Positions 36,283-46,326 of a stretch of 64,000 nucleotides of DNA are shown here, in pieces (the stretch's first letter is position 1; the number at the start of each line of letters is the position of its first letter). Below the pieces are notes generated by a model, which did no database searches, was not told where the DNA came from, and saw only the letters and a program-made list of their open reading frames with translations. Source of the stretch: Haloplasmatales bacterium 4B (GTDB lineage Bacteria > Bacillota_I > Bacilli_A > Haloplasmatales > Haloplasmataceae); assembly GCA_003586005.1 (NCBI GenBank), contig NSKI01000004.1:1-64000 (forward strand), read 5' to 3'. A program made the position numbers and the translations under genes.

Positions 36283-36304
36283 ATTGATCTATAAAATCAA
36301 TAAA

Positions 36305-36337
36305 ATAAAAGCTTTCTTTGGATAAGAAAGCTTTTAT
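36305..36337. terminator. Bidirectional terminator (nadK and rhodanese)
   Basis: AAAAGCTTTCTT paired with AAGAAAGCTTTT. Confidence 0.8.
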
Positions 36338-36339
36338 AA

Positions 36340-36642
36340 TTATTTAACTAATTGATATCTCCATGCTGAAGTGCCACCTAAAATATTAGTTACATCATAA
36401 CCTAATTTACCTAAATATTGACAAACACTATTGCTTCGACTGCCAGATTGACAAATAATATAATAGCTTTCCGTTTTATTTAAAAATTTAGCGTGGTTTG
36501 ATGCAATTTCACTTGTAGGTATGTTAATAGCGTCTTCAATGTGACCATATTGATATTCAAATTGTTCTCGTACATCAATTAATTTAATACGATTATTATA
36601 CTTAATTTTAGCTAGTTGTTCTGTTGTTATATTTTTTATCAT
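36340..36642 (-). CDS. Single-domain rhodanese
   Basis: A 100-residue rhodanese-fold sulfurtransferase (GlpE/PspE type). The active-site loop is CQSGSRS, which can carry a persulfide on its Cys; IDVREQFEYQYGHI and NILGGTSAWR are typical flanking motifs. Such proteins handle thiosulfate or persulfide sulfur. The gene stands alone. Directly behind its -10 box lies a CsoR/CstR-type palindrome, suggesting control by sulfide or persulfide stress (inference). Confidence 0.92.
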   Translation of the reverse strand: MIKNITTEQLAKIKYNNRIKLIDVREQFEYQYGHIEDAINIPTSEIASNHAKFLNKTESYYIICQSGSRSNSVCQYLGKLGYDVTNILGGTSAWRYQLVK

Positions 36643-36655
36643 TATCCGCCTCCAA

Positions 36656-36669
36656 TACCCTGGGGGGTA
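36656..36669. promoter_or_regulatory. CsoR/CstR-type operator
   Basis: TACCC-N4-GGGTA with a G-rich centre, resembling the operators of CsoR-family repressors (CstR for persulfide, CsoR for copper). It lies around the transcription start of the rhodanese gene. G/C-rich bases like this are rare in this AT-rich region. Confidence 0.55.
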
Positions 36670-36676
36670 CTATATT

Positions 36677-36705
36677 ATTTTATTTAATTTTTCTAATTTT
36701 GTCAA
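36677..36705 (-). promoter_or_regulatory. Sigma-A type promoter of the rhodanese gene
   Basis: Reverse strand: consensus TTGACA, 17-bp spacer, TAAAAT, immediately upstream of the palindrome. Confidence 0.7.
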
Positions 36706-36778
36706 CAAATTTAAAAATATTTTATATATTTTTATTTTGTGATATACTATATCTAGTATTAATCATGAAGGTGATTTT

Positions 36779-37633
36779 ATGAAAGAGACATTGAAAAAGC
36801 TATATAAACAAGACTTTATAGAAGAAGTCTTACATTTTGATTTTAAGAAATATTATTATTATATTGATGATTATAATCATATTTTTGGAATACTTAAAAA
36901 TGCTTTATCAGAAAATGAACATAAAATAATATTATCATTTTATGATCCTTTTACAGAAGAAGAATCATACGTTGAAAATAAGGAACTTTACGATTATCTA
37001 TTTGGTGTTTCTAAAGAGAAGATAGCTCTTAAAAATGTAAAATATTATTTCATAAAGTTTTTAAGCACAATTGATGAAGAACTTAATTCAGATTTATACC
37101 AATTATTAAAGGAATCATTTAATCAGAAAGCTTATTTTATTAAGAAGAAAAATGTTTATATTGCTTGTTGTGATAGAGAATATGATATTTTGTTTTTAGA
37201 TATCCTAAAATCTATTGAGAGCGATTTTTTAGTTAAATTGATTGGTTTTGAAAGTGATTTGTTTGAAGTTAATGACTTACTTTCAACTTATTTTATTCAT
37301 GATTTCAATGCATTTAAAGGCTATAGAAATACAAATAAATTAATTATAAATAAAATAGACTTAATATCAATTCAAATATTGTCACAAATTGATAATAATA
37401 AAAAAGGATTGATAAAAAGTTACATCCTTAAAGAATATGTAAATGATTCTGAGATGATTAATATTATTAAAATGTACTTTGAAACAAACTTCAATTCTAC
37501 TCTTGCTGCTAAAAACTGTTATATGCATAGAAATACATTTTTAAATAAGATTGATAAATTTACTCAAGTAACTCATTTTAATTTACGTCAGTATAACGAG
37601 GCTTTTGTTGTCTATTTGGCTATTATTATGTAG
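36779..37633 (+). CDS. PucR/CdaR-like transcriptional regulator
   Basis: A 284-residue protein whose last 50 residues form a PucR C-terminal helix-turn-helix (STLAAKNCYMHRNTFLNKID then FNLRQYNEAFVVYLAI). The N-terminal 220 residues do not match a sensor domain I recognise. Related regulators in Firmicutes often sit by genes for sugar ATP-binding proteins. Here the next gene is an MsmX-type ATPase, so control of sugar uptake is plausible but not shown. Clear GAAGGTGAT ribosome site. Confidence 0.75.
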   Translation: MKETLKKLYKQDFIEEVLHFDFKKYYYYIDDYNHIFGILKNALSENEHKIILSFYDPFTEEESYVENKELYDYLFGVSKEKIALKNVKYYFIKFLSTIDEELNSDLYQLLKESFNQKAYFIKKKNVYIACCDREYDILFLDILKSIESDFLVKLIGFESDLFEVNDLLSTYFIHDFNAFKGYRNTNKLIINKIDLISIQILSQIDNNKKGLIKSYILKEYVNDSEMINIIKMYFETNFNSTLAAKNCYMHRNTFLNKIDKFTQVTHFNLRQYNEAFVVYLAIIM

Positions 37634-37657
37634 TGTGTACAAAGTGCACATTTTTTA
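37633..37657 (+). terminator. Possible weak terminator after the PucR-like gene
   Basis: GTGTGTAC/GTGCACAT stem containing two G-U pairs, followed by five or six Ts, directly overlapping the stop codon. Confidence 0.5.
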
Positions 37658-37683
37658 AGGTGAATTCATGTGCTGATTTTACA

Positions 37684-37712
37684 TTTACATAAAAGAGTTT
37701 TTAATTTATAAT
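37684..37712 (+). promoter_or_regulatory. Sigma-A type promoter of the msmX-like gene
   Basis: TTTACA, 17-bp spacer, consensus TATAAT. Confidence 0.7.
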
Positions 37713-37744
37713 TTATTTATAAGTTTTTAAAAGGAGGAAGTTAC

Positions 37745-38845
37745 ATGGCTACTTTAAAATTAAAGAATATTGATAAAATATATGACAATAATGTACAAGC
37801 TGTATTTGATTTCAATATTAATATCGAACATAAAGAGTTTATTGTTTTCGTAGGACCATCAGGATGCGGGAAATCAACTACATTACGTATGATTGCTGGG
37901 TTAGAAGAAATAACTGCTGGTGAATTATACATTGATGATGTATTAATGAATGACGTTGCACCTAAAGATCGTAATATTGCGATGGTATTCCAAAACTATG
38001 CACTATATCCACATATGAATGTTTATGATAATATGGCGTTTGGTTTAAAACTACGTAAATTCCCAAAAGATGAAATTGAACGTCGTGTTCAAAACGCTGC
38101 TGATATCTTAGGATTAAAACCATATTTAGATCGACGACCTAAAGCTCTTTCAGGTGGACAACGTCAACGTGTGGCTTTAGGACGCGCAATTGTACGTGAC
38201 GCTAAAGTCTTCTTAATGGATGAACCATTATCAAACCTAGACGCTAAACTAAGGGTTACAATGCGTTCTGAGTTAATTAAGCTACATGAAAGTTTAGACA
38301 CAACTACAATTTATGTTACCCATGACCAAATTGAAGCGATGACAATGGCAACGCGTATTGTTGTTATGAAAGATGGTTATATTCAACAAATTGGTGCGCC
38401 TAAAGAAATTTATGATTTTCCAAGCAATGTCTTTGTAGGCGGGTTTATCGGAAGTCCACCTATGAACTTTATAAAAGGACAATATGCTAATGGTAAATTC
38501 ATCTCAGGTGATTTTAATATTGAGTTACCAAAGCCTAAAGCTGATTTATTAAAAGCAAAAGGTTATGAAGATAAAAAAGTTATTCTAGGTATTAGACCTG
38601 AACATATTAGTGATAAGCCTCTTGAATTAGAAGCTAACGCAAAATCTCGTTATACCTTTGATGTTGATGTTGCAGAATTATTAGGATCAGAAACTATTAT
38701 TTACACTGATATGAATAATCAAAGGTTAATTGTTAAAGTTGATGCACGTGCTGACTTAAAACTTGGTGGTAAAGTTGACTTAGCATTGAAAATGGAGCAT
38801 TGTCATTTCTTTGATCCAGAAACAGAATTACGTATTCATAAATAA
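37745..38845 (+). CDS. msmX: Multi-sugar ABC transporter ATPase (MsmX/UgpC type)
   Basis: A 366-residue ATPase of the carbohydrate-uptake group. Walker A GPSGCGKST, Q-loop VFQNYALYPHM, signature LSGGQRQRVALGRAI, Walker B FLMDEPLSNLD, H-loop YVTHDQIEAM, and a C-terminal TOBE/OB domain (about 235-366) typical of MalK/MsmX proteins. No permease or binding-protein genes are adjacent. MsmX-type ATPases can energise several sugar transporters encoded elsewhere, which fits this orphan position. Strong AGGAGG ribosome site. Confidence 0.95.
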   Translation: MATLKLKNIDKIYDNNVQAVFDFNINIEHKEFIVFVGPSGCGKSTTLRMIAGLEEITAGELYIDDVLMNDVAPKDRNIAMVFQNYALYPHMNVYDNMAFGLKLRKFPKDEIERRVQNAADILGLKPYLDRRPKALSGGQRQRVALGRAIVRDAKVFLMDEPLSNLDAKLRVTMRSELIKLHESLDTTTIYVTHDQIEAMTMATRIVVMKDGYIQQIGAPKEIYDFPSNVFVGGFIGSPPMNFIKGQYANGKFISGDFNIELPKPKADLLKAKGYEDKKVILGIRPEHISDKPLELEANAKSRYTFDVDVAELLGSETIIYTDMNNQRLIVKVDARADLKLGGKVDLALKMEHCHFFDPETELRIHK

Positions 38846-38851
38846 TATTAA

Positions 38852-38882
38852 TGACTTGTCGTTTGACAAGTCTTTTTTTTGA
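38852..38882 (+). terminator. Terminator after the msmX-like gene
   Basis: GACTTGTC-GTTT-GACAAGTC followed by eight Ts. Confidence 0.92.
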
Positions 38883-38985
38883 TAAGTAAATAATAAGTAG
38901 CCTATAGAAATATACCATACATAATTGTATAATTGATTTCAAATTCATAAATCATTGCTTTTATTTGGTTAAATAAAGATAAGAG

Positions 38986-39014
38986 TTAAAAAATTATTAA
39001 ACAAATGTTATAAT
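38986..39014 (+). promoter_or_regulatory. Probable promoter of addBA
   Basis: TTAAAA, 17-bp spacer, consensus TATAAT. The -35 is weak. Confidence 0.4.
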
Positions 39015-39041
39015 AGAGAAAAATAGTAAGTAGGTGAAAAT

Positions 39042-42000
39042 ATGACAGTCGAATTTATCACAGGCCGAAGTGGTTCAGGAAAAACAACATATATCATGAA
39101 TTATTTAATAGAAAAGCTTAACGATATACATAACAACCAAGATTATATTTTATTTGTTCCTGAGCAGATGTCATTTCAAGCCGAATATGAAATAGCTAAA
39201 AAGGTAAATAGTAAAGCCTATACAAATTTACAAGTTTTCAGCTTTAAAAGACTTGCTTACCGCTTGTTTTTAGAAGTAGGTGGATTGAATAAAACATTTA
39301 TAAATGATATTACAATTGAAATGATGATAACAAAAATTATTGAAGAAAATAGTGATAAATTTTTGTTGTATAATAAAGTAAGTTCTAATCTTAATTTTGT
39401 GCATCTAATTCATGCGTTATTAAAAGAGTTTAAGAGTTATAATATTGACGGTAGCAGTTTAGAAAAAATTATTAAAAATGAATTCACAAATGAAACTCTA
39501 AAGAAAAAACTTCAAGATGTTGCTTTTATTTATAATAAGCTAAATATTATGTATGGCAAAAATATTCGCGATAATGAAGATTTTTACAAAGAATTAAGTG
39601 AGAAAATTGCTGATTCTGAGTATATTAAAAACTCAGAAATTATAATTGATGGCTATTATAACTTTACAACAACTGAGCTTAATGTTATATATCAATTATT
39701 TAGATATTGTAAAAAAGTTACTATGCTATTTACAATTGATGATGTTACTAATTATGATTTATCAGGTGAAGAAAATTTATTTAATTTACCTTATAGAACT
39801 TTTATGAAACTTAAAAATCATCTTTCAGAAGAACGAATTGAGTTGAAGATTAGACATTTAGAAGTTAATTATCGCTTTAAAAATGATGAGCTAGCTTTCT
39901 TAGAAAAAAATTATGAGAAAAAGTTGGTTTATAATAAAAAGATCGAAAAAATAGAAATTAAGGAAACAGTCTCACCTACCTCAGAAGTTCATGAAGTAGC
40001 AAGAAGGATTTATAATGAAGTATTAAGTGGGAATGCCTACAGTGATTTTGTTATCTATATTAATAATCCAGAAGTTTATTATCCATTAATCCAAAATATT
40101 TTTAAACTTTATCAGATACCTGTCTTTATTGATGATAATAAACTAATGCTTGATCATTATTTACTTAATTTTATTGATGCATCATTAGAAATAGTAAAAA
40201 CAAACTTTAACTATGAGGCAATATTTAGGGCGATAAAAACAGAAATGTTTATGCCTATTGTCTATAAAGATGAAACATTAACTGATAAAAATTATCAAAG
40301 AATGACATTATTATATCGTAAGAGAATTGATTTATTAGAAAATTATTGTTTATCCCATGGAGTAATGGGAAGTGATTGGAAAAAAGAATACTGGTATTAT
40401 GATATTTATAAAAAACTTGGTGAAAAAAATCGAGAATTAACAGAGAAAGAAAAGCAACTCGAAAAGCTAATAAATGAAACAAAAAAGGAAATTAGTGATG
40501 TGATGCTTAAATTTTCTAATACTTTTAATAATGCCAAAACCGTAAAAGCACAAATTACAGCTATATATCAAATGTTATTTGATTTAGATATTGAAAGAAA
40601 ACTAGAAATTTATGAGTTAATTGATAGTAATCAAAGTCTGAATAAAATTGATTTAAATCAAGCAAAGGAACATAAGCAAGTTTATAATAAATTAATGGAT
40701 TTATTTGATGAGTTAGTAGAAGTATGTGGTGATTATGAAATTAACACTGGTGAATTGATAAAAATTTTACGAACTGGTTTTAAAAGCATGAAATTTGCGA
40801 TTGTCCCTCCAGCCCTTGATCAAGTAATGGTTGGCACTCTTAAGCGATCACGTTTTGAAATGACAGGTCACTTTGATGACCCTAAATCAATGGGGGTAAA
40901 ACAAGCCTTTGTTTTAGGAGTTAATGAAAATGAAATTCCTAAAGTTCAAGTAGAATCTGGTTTATTAACAAATAAGGAACGTGAGTTTTTAATAGATAAT
41001 GATTTGGAAATGATGCCAACATGTGAAAAAGCTTTTTTAGAAGAATATTTTATTATCTATACAGTTTTATGTTCACCTAGTGAAAAATTAATTTTATCTT
41101 ATACATTGTCTAGCAATGATAAAAAAGAAGCGTTTCGCTCTGAAGTAATTGATAACCTAGTCCAAATGTTTCCTAAATTAAAAATTAAGACAGTTTATGA
41201 TTTTCCAGAGAATAATTCATCTATCCTAACTTATATCACTAATCCGGTTATGAGTTCAACTATGCTTTTGCAGGCGATTAATCGAATTCGTAAAGGTTAT
41301 GATGTAGATGAAATTTGGAAGGCTTTATATGGATATTATAAACATAACATAAAATTATCACAGAAATTAATTGGAATTACTTATCAAAATGTAGCAACTG
41401 AATTGTCAAAAGCAGACGTTAAAAATTTATATGGAGAAGTTATTACAGCTAGTGTATCTGGTATTGAAAAATTCAATAGTTGTCCCTATGCCTATTTTTT
41501 AGACAAAGGGTTAAAGATAAAAGACCGGGACATTAAAACAATAGAATCAATGGACATTGGTGATTTATATCATGAAACGATGAAAGAAATTGCCCTAATG
41601 TTAATGAAAGAAAATATTTTGTTGCATCAAGTAGATATAAAGCAAATCCCAATTCTAGTTAATAACATTGTGAATGATTTTAGTAGTAAAATGCAGCGTA
41701 AATTTTTTGTTAGCAGTAGACAAAATGAATATTTATTACATAAAATTAAAGAATCTTTAATTAGATCATTATTGACAATGCATTATCAATCTAGCCATTC
41801 TAAGTTTAAAATATATGCAGTTGAAGAAAAATTTGGAGTTGGTGTTGATAAGTTAAAAGTTAAGCCGATTGAATTAAATAATGGGTTTAAAATGCAGCTA
41901 TCGGGTTTTATTGATCGAATTGATGTAGCAAATATAAATGACAGTGCCTATGTTAGAATAATTGATTATAAATCTGGTAGTAAAGATATCGATTTTACTA

Positions 42001-42590
42001 AGATTTATAATCATTTAAGTCTTCAATTATTTACTTATTTAGATGTTGTATTAGAAAACTCAAAGTCTTTGTTTAATAAAGAGGGAATTCCTGCTGGGAT
42101 ATTATATTATCATATTCAAGATTCATTAATCGCAGCAAATTCTGAGCTTAATGAAGCTGAAATTAAGCAAAAACATTACGAACAATACAAAATGAATGGT
42201 TATACAATGGGAGAAAAAGAAGTTTCAGCATTATTTGATGATAAACTTTACGCTTCTGGCAAATCAGATATTATAAAAGTTACTTATACTAAAAATGGTT
42301 ATCATAAAAATCAATCAAAGGTTTTATCTGAAATTGAAATAAATTCATTAAGAAAACATGCTAAAAAGACGATAATCGATTCAGTGGGAACTTTAACACA
42401 AGGTAATGTGGATATTAAGCCGGTTATGTATAAAAAAGCAGCGAATTGTAAGTATTGTAATTATCAGGCAATATGTAAATTTGACCCAAAACTAAAAGAA
42501 AATAGTTATCATGAAATTACCAGTTCTGGTGATAAGTTAGATATTATAGATGCTATTGTAAGTGAGTTTGGAAGTGATAATAATGAGTAG
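39042..42590 (+). CDS. addB: Helicase-nuclease subunit AddB
   Basis: An 1182-residue subunit of the AddAB enzyme, which resects double-strand DNA ends for recombination. Walker A GRSGSGKT is at residues 8-15. The C-terminal nuclease domain has VRIIDYKSG (about 965-973). Four iron-sulfur ligand cysteines are visible: Cys814, Cys1136, Cys1139 and Cys1145, with the same 3- and 6-residue spacing known from Bacillus AddB. Its end overlaps the addA start by eight bases. Confidence 0.96.
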   Translation: MTVEFITGRSGSGKTTYIMNYLIEKLNDIHNNQDYILFVPEQMSFQAEYEIAKKVNSKAYTNLQVFSFKRLAYRLFLEVGGLNKTFINDITIEMMITKIIEENSDKFLLYNKVSSNLNFVHLIHALLKEFKSYNIDGSSLEKIIKNEFTNETLKKKLQDVAFIYNKLNIMYGKNIRDNEDFYKELSEKIADSEYIKNSEIIIDGYYNFTTTELNVIYQLFRYCKKVTMLFTIDDVTNYDLSGEENLFNLPYRTFMKLKNHLSEERIELKIRHLEVNYRFKNDELAFLEKNYEKKLVYNKKIEKIEIKETVSPTSEVHEVARRIYNEVLSGNAYSDFVIYINNPEVYYPLIQNIFKLYQIPVFIDDNKLMLDHYLLNFIDASLEIVKTNFNYEAIFRAIKTEMFMPIVYKDETLTDKNYQRMTLLYRKRIDLLENYCLSHGVMGSDWKKEYWYYDIYKKLGEKNRELTEKEKQLEKLINETKKEISDVMLKFSNTFNNAKTVKAQITAIYQMLFDLDIERKLEIYELIDSNQSLNKIDLNQAKEHKQVYNKLMDLFDELVEVCGDYEINTGELIKILRTGFKSMKFAIVPPALDQVMVGTLKRSRFEMTGHFDDPKSMGVKQAFVLGVNENEIPKVQVESGLLTNKEREFLIDNDLEMMPTCEKAFLEEYFIIYTVLCSPSEKLILSYTLSSNDKKEAFRSEVIDNLVQMFPKLKIKTVYDFPENNSSILTYITNPVMSSTMLLQAINRIRKGYDVDEIWKALYGYYKHNIKLSQKLIGITYQNVATELSKADVKNLYGEVITASVSGIEKFNSCPYAYFLDKGLKIKDRDIKTIESMDIGDLYHETMKEIALMLMKENILLHQVDIKQIPILVNNIVNDFSSKMQRKFFVSSRQNEYLLHKIKESLIRSLLTMHYQSSHSKFKIYAVEEKFGVGVDKLKVKPIELNNGFKMQLSGFIDRIDVANINDSAYVRIIDYKSGSKDIDFTKIYNHLSLQLFTYLDVVLENSKSLFNKEGIPAGILYYHIQDSLIAANSELNEAEIKQKHYEQYKMNGYTMGEKEVSALFDDKLYASGKSDIIKVTYTKNGYHKNQSKVLSEIEINSLRKHAKKTIIDSVGTLTQGNVDIKPVMYKKAANCKYCNYQAICKFDPKLKENSYHEITSSGDKLDIIDAIVSEFGSDNNE

Positions 42591-45500
42591 TGTTAAGTAT
42601 ACATCTGAACAAATTAAAGCAATAACTAAAACGGGAACGAACCTATTAGTTTCTGCTAGTGCTGGTAGTGGTAAAACTACTGTCTTAATCGAAAGGATTC
42701 TTTACAAGATTAAAAATCTTAATCTTAATGTTGATGAACTTCTAATTGTAACTTATACTGAGGCAGCTGCTCAGGAGTTAAAACAAAGGTTACGAATAAA
42801 ATTAAACAAAGAATTATTAAATGATAGTAATAATCAGCATTTAAGAATGCAATTACCAAGACTTGCTAACGCCCAGATTTCTACTTTCCATTCATTTTGT
42901 AATAGTGTGATTAAAAAGTTTTTTTATTTAATTGATTTTGATGCAATGTATAAAATTAGCGATGATATTGAAAATTTTATGATTGCTAGTGAGTGTTTAG
43001 AGAAATTATTTAATGAGTTGTATCAAGTAGGTGATGAGGGCTTTATGCTGTTAGTTAATCGCTTTACAACAACAACAAATGATGATAATTTACGAAAAAT
43101 AATCATTGAATTATTTACTAAGATGCGCTCACTTCCATTTAAAGATGCTTTTAGGGAAGAAGCATTAAAAAAATATGAAATAAATAAAGATTTAAATTCG
43201 TGGGAATTGTATTCCTCTGTTAAAGATAATCTAAAAAAGAAGCTAGATGAAGCAGAAAGTTATTTTAAAAAAGCAAGAGATTTAGCGCTAATTTTTGAAC
43301 ATAACTATGCACAACTCTATAATGAAGACATGGATATTTTAACTGAGGCAAAAAACAGATTGAATGCAGGATTTGACTCTTTATCTAGTTATTTTAAAAT
43401 TATTAAATTTCCTACTTTTAGTTCTAAATGTAATGGAGATATTGATGATTTAAGTAAAGAAATGATTAAAGATTTTCGCGATATGGGAAAAGTTGTAATT
43501 AAAGAAATTACAAAATGCTATCTTTCCTTTAGTGAAAGAAGTCAAATTAAATTTATTGTGGAGAATTACAAAGTCCTTAATAGTTTATTTGAGATAATTA
43601 AACGTTTTGAAATCCTTTTTTCTAAGGCTAAAAGAGATAAAAATCTAGTTGATTTTAGCGATTTAGAAGAGACTACCTTAAAAATTTTGACCTTAAATAA
43701 TGGTAAAAATGAAGCGACAGAATATTATAAAGAATTATTTAAAGAAATTTTAATTGATGAGTTTCAAGATACAAATTCGATGCAAGAAACTATTATAAAA
43801 ACTGTTTCAAATAATAATAATATCTTTATGGTGGGCGATGTTAAACAGTCAATTTATCGTTTTCGAAATTCGGAGCCAGAAATTTTTCAATCAAAATATA
43901 AAGATTTCAGCAAAAAAAACGCTGGTGAATTAATTAATTTAAATGCAAATTATCGTAGTCGTAAAGAAATATTAGATTATATTAATTTTTTGTTTTATCA
44001 ATTGATGGATGAAGAAGTTGGTGAAATAACCTATGATGAAGCTGCAAGTTTAGTTTTTGGGCAGATTAATTATAATGAGGCAGCTGTTTCAGAATCCTTA
44101 GTTTCACTACACTTACTCGAAAAAGATAAAATCAATGAACAGAGAACTGAGAAGTTGTCTAAAACAGAATTAGAGGTTCACTATATTGCCCAGAAAATAA
44201 GGCAACTAGTTGATAATAAGTCTTTAGTTTATGATTCTAATATAAATGGTTTAAGAAATATTAAATATAAAGATATTGTGATATTATCAAGGACAAAGTC
44301 AGATCAAGATATATACAATGAGATTTTTAAAAAATACAATATTCCCTTTTTAACTAGTGAATTATCGGGTTATTTTAATTCCATCGAAGTTTTAACAATT
44401 ACTTCTTTATTAAAAATAATTGATAATCCACTTCAAGATATTTCTTTAGTAGCAAGTCTTAGAACTCCAATATTTAAAGTTACTGAAAAAGAATTAGTTG
44501 AAATTAAAATAAATAGTTCTAGTGATTATTATTATGAAAAAGCTATAGATTATTTAAAAATTGGAACTGATGAATTATTAATTAATAAGCTTAAGTATTT
44601 TAATGAAACATTAATCAAGTGGCGAGAAAAAGCAAAGCATGATTCACTATCAGAACTTATTTATCAAATTTATCATGAAACAAATTATTATGAATTTGTA
44701 TTAGGTCAATTAGGTGGAGCGCAAAGGCAAGCAAACTTAGATTTATTGTATGATAAAGCTAAATTATATGAAAATTTGACGCAAAATAGTTTGTTTAGAT
44801 TTATTCAATTAATTAACTTTTTAAATGAAAATGATAAAGATTTACCTCAAGCAAGAACTGTAAGTGATAATGAAGACTTAGTACGTTTTATGAGTATTCA
44901 TAAATCAAAAGGTTTAGAGTTTCCAGTTGTTTTTATAACTAATTTAAATAAAAAATATAATATTAAAGATGAATTGAGTCCCATACTATTTGATAAAGAA
45001 TTGGGTATCGCCTTTAGTTACCTTGATTTAAAATATAAAGTGAAATATGATACATTGTATCAAAGCATAATAAAGAGTAAAATGCGTAAACAATTGCTGG
45101 CAGAAGAAATGCGATTATTGTATGTTGCTTTAACAAGAGCTAAAGAACGATTGTTTTTAATTGGTACAATTGATGACTTTGATAAGGAAGCTAAAAACTT
45201 AACACAAGTAGCTAGTTATGATGATCTAGTAATACCTGTTCATGAAAAACAAGCAACTAATTATTTAAATTTAATTTTAAAAGGAATGTCAAGGCATCAT
45301 AATTTTAGCAAGTTACTAAATTGTGAAGGAAATCTTAATTTTAAAAAATCCATGTCAACTATGCCTAATTGTGATATTTTTTTAGTTAAAGAACTAGATG
45401 AGATTATTCCTCTGGTTAAAGTATCAGGTGACTTTGAATCGGATTTTAAAAAATATTCACATGAAATAAGTGAAAGAATAAATTTTAAATATCCAAATAT

Positions 45501-46146
45501 AGATAAAACTACTCATTTTGCTAAACAAACAATTGCTGATATGAAAAGAGCTAATCAGTATGCGCAATATAATTATAGTCATGAACAACTTATATTAAAA
45601 ACGCCCAAATTTATTGATTTAAATAAAGCAAGTGCTATGATGCGAGGAACGTGTTTTCATATGTTTATGCAGCATATTGATTATAGAAAAAAATACACAG
45701 AATTAGAATTAGTAAATTTGAAGACAGATTTAATTAACAAAGAAATATTTAATGAACTACAAGCAAGTTTAATTGATGTTTCAAAGGTTTATCAATTACT
45801 ACAAACAGATTTAATAAAAGAAATAAGTCGAGCCAAAAAAATAGATAAAGAGCTTCCGTTTACAACTATAGTTAGTAGTAAAGATGTTTATCAAGATTTG
45901 CATGGTGAAATTGATATTTTAGTGCAAGGAGTTATGGACTTATTTGTGTTATTTGATCATAATGCATATTTAATCGACTTTAAAACAGATCGGATAAAAG
46001 ATGATGAAGTTGAACTTGAACGGATTAAAAAACAGTACCAAATTCAAATGAATGTTTATAAAGACACACTAAAAAATATTTATCCAAGCTATATTATTAA
46101 AGCTTATTTATATTTGTTTGAAATAAATAAATTTGTTGAAGTATAG
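42583..46146 (+). CDS. addA: Helicase-nuclease subunit AddA
   Basis: An 1187-residue UvrD-family helicase with a C-terminal nuclease domain. Walker A SASAGSGKT, motif II EILIDEFQDTNSMQ, motif III VGDVKQSIYRFR, motif VI LLYVALTRAKERL, and the nuclease motif LIDFKTDRI near the C-terminus are all intact. It starts at ATG 42583, inside the end of addB, with GGAAGTGAT upstream; a longer frame begins seven codons earlier without a site. No clear terminator follows. Confidence 0.97.
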   Translation: MSSVKYTSEQIKAITKTGTNLLVSASAGSGKTTVLIERILYKIKNLNLNVDELLIVTYTEAAAQELKQRLRIKLNKELLNDSNNQHLRMQLPRLANAQISTFHSFCNSVIKKFFYLIDFDAMYKISDDIENFMIASECLEKLFNELYQVGDEGFMLLVNRFTTTTNDDNLRKIIIELFTKMRSLPFKDAFREEALKKYEINKDLNSWELYSSVKDNLKKKLDEAESYFKKARDLALIFEHNYAQLYNEDMDILTEAKNRLNAGFDSLSSYFKIIKFPTFSSKCNGDIDDLSKEMIKDFRDMGKVVIKEITKCYLSFSERSQIKFIVENYKVLNSLFEIIKRFEILFSKAKRDKNLVDFSDLEETTLKILTLNNGKNEATEYYKELFKEILIDEFQDTNSMQETIIKTVSNNNNIFMVGDVKQSIYRFRNSEPEIFQSKYKDFSKKNAGELINLNANYRSRKEILDYINFLFYQLMDEEVGEITYDEAASLVFGQINYNEAAVSESLVSLHLLEKDKINEQRTEKLSKTELEVHYIAQKIRQLVDNKSLVYDSNINGLRNIKYKDIVILSRTKSDQDIYNEIFKKYNIPFLTSELSGYFNSIEVLTITSLLKIIDNPLQDISLVASLRTPIFKVTEKELVEIKINSSSDYYYEKAIDYLKIGTDELLINKLKYFNETLIKWREKAKHDSLSELIYQIYHETNYYEFVLGQLGGAQRQANLDLLYDKAKLYENLTQNSLFRFIQLINFLNENDKDLPQARTVSDNEDLVRFMSIHKSKGLEFPVVFITNLNKKYNIKDELSPILFDKELGIAFSYLDLKYKVKYDTLYQSIIKSKMRKQLLAEEMRLLYVALTRAKERLFLIGTIDDFDKEAKNLTQVASYDDLVIPVHEKQATNYLNLILKGMSRHHNFSKLLNCEGNLNFKKSMSTMPNCDIFLVKELDEIIPLVKVSGDFESDFKKYSHEISERINFKYPNIDKTTHFAKQTIADMKRANQYAQYNYSHEQLILKTPKFIDLNKASAMMRGTCFHMFMQHIDYRKKYTELELVNLKTDLINKEIFNELQASLIDVSKVYQLLQTDLIKEISRAKKIDKELPFTTIVSSKDVYQDLHGEIDILVQGVMDLFVLFDHNAYLIDFKTDRIKDDEVELERIKKQYQIQMNVYKDTLKNIYPSYIIKAYLYLFEINKFVEV

Positions 46147-46260
46147 ATAAATTTGATTAAATCGATTACATAATATGGGAACTTAATATAAAAATATAAT
46201 AGGTACAATCATTTTTTTAGATATTTAGACATTATACGCTAACTTAAAATGGATAAAACA

Positions 46261-46289
46261 TTTACATTTCAATATAAATTTGCTATAAT
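46261..46289 (+). promoter_or_regulatory. Sigma-A type promoter of the CNNM/CorC gene
   Basis: TTTACA, 17-bp spacer, consensus TATAAT. It lies inside the open frame upstream of the chosen start, so the upstream ATG (46249) cannot be used. Confidence 0.75.
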
Positions 46290-46326
46290 AATAATAATAT
46301 TTAATTTCAAGGAGAGTGTTTTTACA

